DNA of 7,030 nt, from assembly GCA_900752625.1 (NCBI GenBank), contig CAADWC010000197.1, positions 1 through 7,030 on the forward strand, read 5' to 3'. Shown here piece by piece: positions 1 through 5,085 of this stretch. The stretch is from Oscillospiraceae bacterium. Its GTDB lineage: Bacteria > Bacillota > Clostridia > Oscillospirales > Ruminococcaceae. How positions within the stretch are numbered: the stretch's first letter is position 1; each line of letters begins with the position of its first letter. Below the pieces are notes generated by a model. That model ran no database searches. It saw only the letters and a list, made by a program, of their open reading frames with translations, and was not told where the DNA came from. Made by a program: the position numbers and the translations under genes.

Positions 1-9
1 GAAAATTGT

Positions 10-594
10 ATGGCGATAAAACTGACCGAAAAAGCTCCCGAGGTTTTCGGCTTTGTTGAATACGCTTCCGAATTCGGAATAGAAAGCCCGAAGTTGATTA
101 TTTCAAATGAAACCCGGATGACGGCGGAGGAGTACCGTAACGCGATGTACCGCGCCCGCAGTTCCAAAAGATATTTTGACCGCGTTTTCATTGCTGCGTT
201 TATGATGATCTGTCTTATAATGGCTGTAAAAAAGAATCTTGCGGCGTTTACCGGAATCGCGATAGGCGCAGGGTTGCTGATAAATTCTGCCCGCACTGCC
301 GGTCGGAGGGTGAATGCGCATTTGTCATATCTTACAGAAAATTACGGCAGGGCGGGTCTGTTTGTCAGATTTCTGTTTCTGGACAACGGTTTTGCGTATT
401 ATGACCCGATAAGATCTCATATCGGCAAGGATTTATATAAAAATTACCGTACGATCTGGATCAAGGAGAATTTCTTATTTATGGACAAAGGCGACGGAGG
501 CGGACATTATGTAAAATTTACAGACGAATCGGAGAAAGAAAAAATCGTATCTCTGCTGAAAGAAAAATGCGTCGATTGCAGATTCAAGAGTTAA
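10..594 (+). CDS. YcxB-like membrane protein (hypothetical)
   Basis: A 194-residue protein with two closely spaced hydrophobic segments (about residues 57-73 and 76-93) forming a probable membrane hairpin. The N-terminal part is about 55 residues and the C-terminal part about 100 residues, both hydrophilic. The C-terminal part, with an F-L-D-x-G-F-Y pattern (about 123-131), a Y-R-T-I-W-I-K-E stretch (146-153) and a terminal Lys/Glu helix, resembles the C-terminal domain of Bacillus YcxB-like proteins, whose role is unknown. The frame is open to the left edge of the window and the nine bases before the ATG hold no ribosome binding site, so the true start could lie upstream. It ends 13 nt before the rsuA-like start, so the two are probably cotranscribed. 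The family call rests on layout and pattern recognition only; the membrane hairpin is clear. Confidence 0.6.
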   Translation: MAIKLTEKAPEVFGFVEYASEFGIESPKLIISNETRMTAEEYRNAMYRARSSKRYFDRVFIAAFMMICLIMAVKKNLAAFTGIAIGAGLLINSARTAGRRVNAHLSYLTENYGRAGLFVRFLFLDNGFAYYDPIRSHIGKDLYKNYRTIWIKENFLFMDKGDGGGHYVKFTDESEKEKIVSLLKEKCVDCRFKS

Positions 595-599
595 AGGAG
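593..599 (+). promoter_or_regulatory. Ribosome binding site deciding the rsuA start
   Basis: AAAGGAG overlaps the stop codon of the preceding gene (592-594). Its last base lies 8 nt before the ATG at 608 but only 2 nt before the ATG at 602. The spacing therefore supports initiation at 608. Confidence 0.75.
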
Positions 600-607
600 C
601 AATGCCA

Positions 608-1315
608 ATGCGCTTAGATAAATTTATTTCCTCCCAGCGCCCCGATCTTTCGCGCAGCGCGGTAAAAGAACTGTGCAGAAAGGGACAGGTAAGCGTTGAC
701 GGTAAAACCGAAAAAAAATCAGACGTGCAGGTAGACGAAAACTCCGCTCAGGTATGTGTAAACGGCGAAAAAATCCGTTATCGCAGGCATCTTTATCTTA
801 TGCTCAACAAGCCGCAGGGAGTGGTATGCTCCACAAAGGACGGCGAATCGAAAACCGTTCTTGAAATTATCCCGGAGAAATACCGCCGGAACGGAATGTT
901 TCCCGCAGGACGTCTGGATAAGGATACCGAGGGTTTTGTGCTGCTTACCGATGACGGAGAGCTTGCGCATAAAATGCTTTCTCCGAAAAGTCATGTGCCG
1001 AAAACCTATTTTGCACGGCTTGAAAAACCGTGGGAAGAAAGCTATGTCAAAGCCTTTGCCGAAGGGATGACAATAGACGGAAACGAAAAATGCCTGCCGG
1101 CGGAATTTGAGGGCGGCAAGAATCCTTTTGAATGTACGCTTGTGCTTCACGAAGGGAAATTCCATCAGGTAAAAAGAATGTTCAGATCTCTGGACAACAA
1201 CGTGGTTTATCTTAGAAGAACTTCCATCGGAAGCCTGGCTCTTGATCCCAATTTACCACTCGGAAAGTGTTTGGAGATTTTGCACAAAGATGTTGAAAAA
1301 CTTTTGACACGATAA
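608..1315 (+). CDS. rsuA: 16S rRNA pseudouridine synthase, RsuA/RluB family
   Basis: Isomerises a specific uridine in rRNA to pseudouridine; in E. coli RsuA the target is U516 of 16S rRNA. From the 608 start the protein is 235 residues, close to the E. coli enzyme (231). An S4 RNA-binding domain fills about residues 1-55 (MRLDKFIS start, typical of the family). The segment YLMLNKPQGVVCST closely matches E. coli RsuA. The catalytic motif GRLDKDTEG carries the predicted catalytic Asp104, followed by LLTDDG. A late motif EGKFHQVKRMF (about 182-192) is also characteristic. The ATG at 602 would add Met-Pro but sits too close to the ribosome binding site. Family membership is sure. Assignment to U516 rather than a 23S site is inferred from the closer resemblance to RsuA than to RluB or RluE. 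Likely second gene of an operon with the membrane protein upstream. Confidence 0.92.
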   Translation: MRLDKFISSQRPDLSRSAVKELCRKGQVSVDGKTEKKSDVQVDENSAQVCVNGEKIRYRRHLYLMLNKPQGVVCSTKDGESKTVLEIIPEKYRRNGMFPAGRLDKDTEGFVLLTDDGELAHKMLSPKSHVPKTYFARLEKPWEESYVKAFAEGMTIDGNEKCLPAEFEGGKNPFECTLVLHEGKFHQVKRMFRSLDNNVVYLRRTSIGSLALDPNLPLGKCLEILHKDVEKLLTR

Positions 1316-1355
1316 CGATTTAGATTACATTTAATGGAAATCGTTGTTGATTTTT
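1314..1355 (+). terminator. Possible weak terminator or dyad after rsuA
   Basis: An 8-bp perfect inverted repeat, AACGATTT (1314-1321) and AAATCGTT (1338-1345), begins within the rsuA stop codon. A run of five T (1351-1355) follows six bases later. The 16-nt loop, AT-rich stem and gap before the T run make it a poor intrinsic terminator, so it may act only partly or not at all. Confidence 0.3.
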
Positions 1356-1402
1356 CGTCATTATTTATAAAGAGTTGTAATAAAGTTTAGTGAAAAAAAC
1401 TC

Positions 1403-1431
1403 TTGTGTGCATATGAAAAATTTGTTATGAT
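1403..1431 (+). promoter_or_regulatory. Extended -10 promoter for the ABC ATPase gene
   Basis: TTGTGT (1403-1408) and TATGAT (1426-1431) are separated by 17 nt, with a TG motif (TGT at 1423-1425) directly before the -10 box. This is a good vegetative sigma-A promoter. Transcription would start near 1438, giving a leader of about 50 nt before the ATG at 1488. Confidence 0.75.
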
Positions 1432-1448
1432 ATTAGTATAGCTAATAT
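1430..1448. promoter_or_regulatory. Dyad centred on the predicted transcription start (candidate operator)
   Basis: ATATTAG (1430-1436) and CTAATAT (1442-1448) form a perfect 7-bp inverted repeat around a 5-nt centre. It overlaps the end of the -10 box and is centred at 1439, the predicted +1. That is a usual place for a repressor operator, though in RNA it could also form a 5' stem. No regulator can be named from the sequence. Confidence 0.45.
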
Positions 1449-1487
1449 GGTAATTAGTAAAATTTCAATAGGGAGGTTCTTATAAAG

Positions 1488-2630
1488 ATGGCAAGTGTAT
1501 CATTAAGAGAAATTTATAAGAAGTATGCAGGCGGTGTCATTGCGGTTTCCGACTTCAACATCGAAATTAAGGACAAGGAGTTTATCATTCTCGTTGGACC
1601 TTCAGGATGCGGTAAGTCCACGACCCTCAGAATGATCGCCGGACTTGAGGAGATCAGCGAAGGCGAGCTCTATATCGGCGACAGACTCGTTAACGATATA
1701 GCTCCTAAGGACAGAGATATTGCGATGGTTTTCCAGAACTACGCTCTGTATCCTCATATGACGGTTTTCGAGAATATGGCATTCGGTCTTAAGCTTCGTA
1801 AGGTTCCTAAGGACGAGATTGCAAGGAAAGTAGAAGAAGCTGCAAGAATCCTTGATATTTCTCACCTTCTCGACAGAAAGCCTAAGGCTCTTTCGGGTGG
1901 TCAGAGACAGCGTGTTGCTCTTGGAAGAGCTATCGTTCGTGAGCCTCAGGTATTCCTTCTTGACGAGCCTTTGTCAAACCTTGACGCTAAGCTCCGTGCT
2001 CAGATGAGAACCGAGATCTCAAAGCTTCATAAGAAGCTTGGTACAACGTTTATCTATGTAACCCATGACCAGACAGAGGCTATGACGATGGGTGACAGAA
2101 TCGTTGTTATGAAAGACGGTTATATTCAGCAGATCGATACTCCTACAAATCTTTACAACAATCCTGTTAACCAGTTTGTTGCAGGCTTTATCGGCTCACC
2201 TCAGATGAACTTCATCGACGCCAAGTTGCTTAAGGTTGACGGAAAGTATGTAGTTGAGTTCGGTTCAGAGGATACAAAGACGACCCGCGGAGTTAAGTAT
2301 ACAGTTGAGGTACCTGAGTCCAAGGCTGATCCTGAAGTTCTTGATCCGCTGGTAGATCAGGAAGTTGTTCTCGGTATCCGTCCGGAGTGTCTCCACGACG
2401 AGGAAATGTTCCTTTCAACAGCAAAGACCGGCGTGATCAACGCAACTGTTGAAGTAACTGAAATGATGGGTGCTGAAACTTACCTGTATCTTACCTGCGA
2501 GGGTATTTCTCTTACCGCAAGAGTTTCACCACGTTCTACTGCAAGACCGCAGGATGAAATCAAGATCGCTATCGATCCCAACAGGATTCATATCTTTGAT
2601 AAGGAAACCGAAAAGGCAGTTGTTAACTGA
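1488..2630 (+). CDS. msmK: Carbohydrate ABC transporter ATP-binding protein (MsmK/UgpC/MalK type)
   Basis: Cytoplasmic ATPase that powers import of sugars or oligosaccharides by ABC permeases. All nucleotide-binding motifs are present: Walker [10 protein letters not shown] (37-45), Q-loop Gln83, signature LSGGQ (135-139), Walker B VFLLDE (155-160), D-loop SNLD (163-166) and switch His193. The C-terminal part, about 240-370, is the TOBE/OB-fold regulatory domain of MalK-like ATPases and contains the family motif GIRPE (296-300). At 380 residues the length is normal. The ATG follows GGGAGG (1471-1476) by 11 nt. The gene has its own promoter and terminator and no adjacent permease or solute-binding-protein gene. 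This is the layout of a multi-task ATPase such as Streptococcus MsmK or Bacillus MsmX. Lysine is mostly AAG here, while the neighbouring genes favour AAA, which suggests high expression. The exact sugars served cannot be read from the sequence. Confidence 0.93.
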   Translation: MASVSLREIYKKYAGGVIAVSDFNIEIKDKEFIILVGPSGCGKSTTLRMIAGLEEISEGELYIGDRLVNDIAPKDRDIAMVFQNYALYPHMTVFENMAFGLKLRKVPKDEIARKVEEAARILDISHLLDRKPKALSGGQRQRVALGRAIVREPQVFLLDEPLSNLDAKLRAQMRTEISKLHKKLGTTFIYVTHDQTEAMTMGDRIVVMKDGYIQQIDTPTNLYNNPVNQFVAGFIGSPQMNFIDAKLLKVDGKYVVEFGSEDTKTTRGVKYTVEVPESKADPEVLDPLVDQEVVLGIRPECLHDEEMFLSTAKTGVINATVEVTEMMGAETYLYLTCEGISLTARVSPRSTARPQDEIKIAIDPNRIHIFDKETEKAVVN

Positions 2631-2640
2631 TAAAATTGCA

Positions 2641-2674
2641 AAAAAGTACGGTTTTTGCCGTACTTTTTGTTTAT
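2641..2674 (+). terminator. Strong intrinsic terminator after the ABC ATPase gene
   Basis: AAAAAGTACGG (2641-2651) pairs perfectly with CCGTACTTTTT (2658-2668) across a 6-nt loop, and the T-rich tract runs to about 2672. It lies 10 nt past the stop codon. The A tract on the left arm gives partial symmetry, so it may also stop transcription from the other strand. Confidence 0.9.
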
Positions 2675-2702
2675 ACAGCACTAAAAATCAATTATAGGCT
2701 TT

Positions 2703-2740
2703 GCGCAGAAAAGTATGGCTTTGTCCATGCTTTTTTGCGT
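2703..2740 (+). terminator. Second hairpin resembling the upstream terminator
   Basis: AAAAGTATGG (2709-2718) pairs with CCATGCTTTT (2725-2734) with one G-U pair across a 6-nt loop. The stem continues outward through GCGCAG (2703-2708) with TTGCGT (2735-2740), including two G-U pairs, to about 16 bp in all. T2731-T2736 make a run of six T within the right arm. The core is a near copy of the hairpin at 2641-2668. It could be a back-up terminator, or an attenuator if transcription of the SGNH gene begins upstream. Confidence 0.55.
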
Positions 2741-2750
2741 ATATAGAGTT

Positions 2751-2764
2751 TGAAAACGTTTAAG
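2751..2764 (+). promoter_or_regulatory. cre-like (CcpA/LacI-type) site overlapping the ribosome binding site
   Basis: TGAAAACGTTTAAG matches the catabolite-response consensus TGWAANCGNTNWCA at all but the last two positions, around a perfect AAACGTTT palindrome. Its right edge overlaps TAAGGAGG (2761-2768), the ribosome binding site of the SGNH gene. Binding here could block transcription near its start, but no clear promoter is seen in 2675-2775, so the call is tentative. Confidence 0.35.
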
Positions 2765-2775
2765 GAGGCTTTTTT

Positions 2776-4023
2776 ATGAATTTCAGAAAAGCAATTGCTT
2801 TTTTTATTGCGGCAGGACTTACTTTGACCTGTTTTGCCGGATGCGGAGAAAAAGACAGCAGTTCCGGCAGTCCTGCTGAATCTCAATCTGCCGAATCCGA
2901 GGCCGAAAAAACGCCGGAAACGCCTGAGGAATGGCACGACGCAATGATCAAGAAGGCTATGTATTCCTACGGAAACACAACGAAAATGCAGGAAAAAATC
3001 AAAAAAGCTCAGTCCGGTGAGGACGTGACCGTAGCATATCTTGGAGGCTCCATCACGGAAGGTCTTACTGCAGGCGACAGCGACTGCTACGCAAAGCTTA
3101 CATATGATTATTTTGCCGAAAAGTTCGGTACAGGCAATAACGTTAAGTATTGCAATGCCGGTCTGAGCGGAACCCCTTCTACGCTTGGAATACTCCGGCT
3201 TGAAAGAGATGTATTGCAGTATGATCCTGATATCTGTTTTATTGAATTTGCAGTAAACGACGGGACTGACGCAAATTATCAGAATGCCTACGAAAGCATA
3301 GTCCGGGAGCTTCTTGAACGGGACGTTGCAGTCGTACTGCTGTTTTCGGTTACAGCAGAGGATTATTCCGCTCAGGATTATATGAAAACTATCGGCGAGC
3401 ATTACAGCCTGCCTATGATCTCTTACTGCGACGCTTTGCGTTATATGTTTGAAAATAATCAAATGAAATGGGAGGACTTTTCGGACGACCAGTCGCATCC
3501 TAACACGGAGGGACACAAAATCGTAGCTGAAATGATCGACTACTATTTTGATACGGTTATGGATGTTCAGGCTGAGGAATACGTTTATCCCTCTGAAGCT
3601 ATTTATTCACCAAGACAGCTCGGAGCTCACCTTTACGAGAATACCAACCTCACCCCTGAGTCTCTTGGAAGCTGGACAGAAGGCACTGATGTTGCAAGCT
3701 TTACAGACGGCTGGTCTTATGTTGCAGGAGAGGGAAACGAACCGCTTACATTCAAATTTACCGGAAAATTCGTTTATCTTATCTATAAGGAAATGAAGCA
3801 GGGCAATTTCGGTCCTGTTCATGTAAAAGTAACCTGCAACGGGGAGCTTTATAACGAACTGGACGTAGATCCCGTTTCATCTTCCGGATGGGGCAATCCT
3901 CAGATAATAAATATCGGAATGCAGCCTGAAAATACGGAATATGAAATCGAAATATCTATGGCAGAGGGCTCCGAGGACAACGCTATGCAGATATTAGGCT
4001 TCGGATATACGTTGGACGATTAA
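2776..4023 (+). CDS. SGNH/GDSL-hydrolase-domain lipoprotein
   Basis: Predicted cell-surface esterase. Residues 1-22 form a lipoprotein signal peptide with lipobox F-A-G-C (Cys23); Phe at -3 is less usual than Leu. A Ser/Glu/Pro-rich linker of about 30 residues follows. The SGNH domain spans roughly 84-255. Block I is LGGSITEG with nucleophile Ser92, block II has Gly129 in NAG, block III is AVND with Asn161, and block V is DQSH with Asp238 and His241. All four signature residues are therefore present, so it should be active. A C-terminal region (about 270-415), rich in beta strands and aromatics, follows; it may be a substrate-binding or jelly-roll module, but I do not recognise its family. 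ATG 2776 follows a perfect TAAGGAGG with 7-nt spacing. Related gut bacterial proteins deacylate plant or host polysaccharides; the substrate here is unknown. Its position after a sugar ABC ATPase fits carbohydrate use but is not proof. Confidence 0.88.
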   Translation: MNFRKAIAFFIAAGLTLTCFAGCGEKDSSSGSPAESQSAESEAEKTPETPEEWHDAMIKKAMYSYGNTTKMQEKIKKAQSGEDVTVAYLGGSITEGLTAGDSDCYAKLTYDYFAEKFGTGNNVKYCNAGLSGTPSTLGILRLERDVLQYDPDICFIEFAVNDGTDANYQNAYESIVRELLERDVAVVLLFSVTAEDYSAQDYMKTIGEHYSLPMISYCDALRYMFENNQMKWEDFSDDQSHPNTEGHKIVAEMIDYYFDTVMDVQAEEYVYPSEAIYSPRQLGAHLYENTNLTPESLGSWTEGTDVASFTDGWSYVAGEGNEPLTFKFTGKFVYLIYKEMKQGNFGPVHVKVTCNGELYNELDVDPVSSSGWGNPQIINIGMQPENTEYEIEISMAEGSEDNAMQILGFGYTLDD

Positions 4024-4059
4024 GCTGATCTCAAATAGCGCTGTTAATAATGTGATAAA

Positions 4060-4135
4060 ATCGGGCGAACGCAGCCGGACATGCATCCCTGCGAATCTAC
4101 GCAGTTTTGCATCGGACATCTTGTGTTCGTCCGAT
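4060..4135. other. Long rod-like stem-loop in intergenic DNA (candidate structured RNA or repeat)
   Basis: Bases 4060-4074 pair with 4121-4135 over 15 bp (three G-U pairs). Inside lie CCG (4075-4077) with CGG (4113-4115), ATGCA (4081-4085) with TGCAT (4108-4112), and an apical CTGCG (4089-4093) with CGCAG (4100-4104) closed by a six-base loop. The whole 76 nt folds as one interrupted hairpin. No T run follows it on the + strand, so it is not a usual terminator; on the - strand the outer stem is followed by TTTTA. An alternative local stem, CATCGGAC (4110-4117) with GTCCGATG (4129-4136), would exclude the long stem. No known RNA family is recognised. Confidence 0.5.
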
Positions 4136-4141
4136 GTGCTT

Positions 4142-4176
4142 ACAAAGCGTATGTATTTGGGATAAAATACCTTTGT
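4142..4176. other. Second intergenic hairpin
   Basis: ACAAAG (4142-4147) pairs with CTTTGT (4171-4176), and directly inside it GTATTT (4153-4158) pairs with AAATAC (4165-4170). One 5-nt bulge interrupts the left arm, giving 12 bp in total. It sits 6 nt after the rod-like element and about 44 nt before the tatD promoter. It has no immediate T tract. Confidence 0.4.
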
Positions 4177-4219
4177 GGTTTCCAAACGTTATTTTTGTGC
4201 AATTTCTACTAAAGAATGC

Positions 4220-4248
4220 TTTACAAAACACGAAATGTATGTTATAAT
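4220..4248 (+). promoter_or_regulatory. Near-consensus promoter of the tatD operon
   Basis: TTTACA (4220-4225) and a perfect TATAAT (4243-4248) are 17 nt apart, with a TG extension (TGT at 4240-4242). Transcription should start near 4255, about 30 nt before the inferred tatD start at 4285. This is the strongest promoter in the window. Confidence 0.85.
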
Positions 4249-4251
4249 ATC

Positions 4252-4263
4252 AATGTATACATT
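4252..4263. promoter_or_regulatory. 12-bp palindrome at the tatD transcription start (candidate operator)
   Basis: AATGTATACATT is a perfect palindrome starting 4 nt after the -10 box and covering the expected +1. Its right half also pairs with an upstream copy: AAATGTAT (4233-4240) with ATACATTT (4257-4264), so repeated half-sites flank the -10 box. The arrangement suggests a dimeric repressor. The sequence is loosely like operators of some GntR-family regulators, but none can be named. Confidence 0.45.
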
Positions 4264-4267
4264 TAAT

Positions 4268-4274
4268 GAAAGGG
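4268..4274 (+). promoter_or_regulatory. Ribosome binding site supporting an ATA start for tatD
   Basis: GAAAGGG matches the GAAAGG part of the anti-Shine-Dalgarno complement. It ends 10 nt before ATA 4285, similar to the GAAAGGA (5067-5073) that ends 12 nt before the next gene. No comparable site precedes ATG 4363. Confidence 0.55.
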
Positions 4275-4284
4275 CTGACCGCTT

Positions 4285-5061
4285 ATAAAAGGAATTGCTG
4301 ATTCACATTGTCATTACGACGACAGCGCTTTCGATAAGGACAGGGATAAGCTGCTGGACGGCATGTTACTGGGCGAAAAATCTGCGGTATGTCTGCTTAT
4401 TCATGCCTGCACCGATGAAAAGTCTGCGCTTTACGGAATAAAGGCGGCTGAGCATTATGAAAATTATTATACATCTATCGGCTTTCACCCCGAGTGCTGT
4501 GACAGACTTCCTGAAAATTATATTGAGATACTTGAAGGGCTTTCGGGTCAGTCGGACAAGATAGTAGCAGTCGGCGAGGTAGGTCTTGATTATCATTACG
4601 ACGGATATGACAGAGAGCTGCAAATCAAGCTTTTGTGCGACCAGATTGAATTTGCACAGAAGCATGAGCTGCCGCTTATATTTCACTGCCGGGACGCAAC
4701 TGCCGATTTTCTGGAAATTCTCGGGAAATATAAACCAAGGGGAGTTGTACACTGCTTTTCAGGTTCGCCGGAAGTTGCGCGGGAGATTGTTAGTCTTGGG
4801 CTTTATGTGGGCTTTACCGGTATACTTACGTTTAAAAACGCTAAAAAGGTAAAAAAATCGTTTTGTGCCGTTCCACCGGACAGGATTTTGCTGGAAACCG
4901 ACTGCCCCTATATGGCTCCGGAGCCTTACAGAGGAAAGCGCTGCACCAGCGATATGATAAAATACACAGCGGAAACGGGCGCCGAGCTGATAGGTATGAC
5001 GCCTCAGGAGCTTATCGACAAGGCAAGAGAAAATACAGAGAGATTGTTTAATATAAAGTAA
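4285..5061 (+). CDS. tatD: TatD-family metal-dependent hydrolase (DNase), apparent ATA start
   Basis: Cytoplasmic amidohydrolase-fold enzyme; family members are metal-dependent DNases. Counting from ATA 4285 (258 residues, normal length) the metal ligands are all visible: H8 and H10 in DSHCH, E98 in GEVGLDY, H134 in IFHCRD, H156 in VVHCFSG and D206 in LETDCPYMAP. An in-frame stop at 4276-4278 limits the start to 4279 or later. Before ATG 4363 the frame has no ATG, GTG or TTG, only ATA 4285 and ATT 4294. The residues after ATA (KGIADSHCHYDD) match the usual N-terminus of this family, where Met stands at the ATA position. Starting at ATG 4363 would give 232 residues and lose the HxH ligands. 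So either AUA initiates, or a point change or sequence error destroyed an ATG. First gene of a likely operon. Confidence 0.85.
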   Translation: MKGIADSHCHYDDSAFDKDRDKLLDGMLLGEKSAVCLLIHACTDEKSALYGIKAAEHYENYYTSIGFHPECCDRLPENYIEILEGLSGQSDKIVAVGEVGLDYHYDGYDRELQIKLLCDQIEFAQKHELPLIFHCRDATADFLEILGKYKPRGVVHCFSGSPEVAREIVSLGLYVGFTGILTFKNAKKVKKSFCAVPPDRILLETDCPYMAPEPYRGKRCTSDMIKYTAETGAELIGMTPQELIDKARENTERLFNIK

Positions 5062-5085
5062 CAGCTGAAAGGAACTGAACAAAAT

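Noticed and set aside
719..1165. A 148-codon minus-strand frame opposite rsuA
   Set aside because: It lies wholly inside a well-supported pseudouridine synthase gene and has no motif or ribosome binding site of its own.
2691..2748. Promoter for the SGNH gene (TATAGG near 2694 or TATATA at 2740-2745)
   Set aside because: Neither has an acceptable -35 box at 16-18 nt, so no promoter is called although one may exist.
2692..3516. A 274-codon minus-strand frame opposite the SGNH gene
   Set aside because: It is antisense to a gene with all SGNH motifs, is Cys/Arg/Phe-rich like a shadow frame, and shows no recognisable domain.
4060..4135. Possible tRNA, because the element is 76 nt long and contains GTTCG
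   Set aside because: It folds as a single rod with a 15-bp outer stem; there is no cloverleaf, no 7-bp acceptor stem and no proper T-arm, D-arm or anticodon arm.
3994..4185. A 63-codon minus-strand frame covering the intergenic stem-loop region
   Set aside because: It begins with TTG, has no ribosome binding site, overlaps the SGNH gene end, and its composition is explained by the foldback repeats.
4176..4196. A second cre-like site around CCAAACGTTATT before the tatD promoter
   Set aside because: The left half lacks the TG and the right half has no CA, leaving too few matches beyond the AACGTT core.
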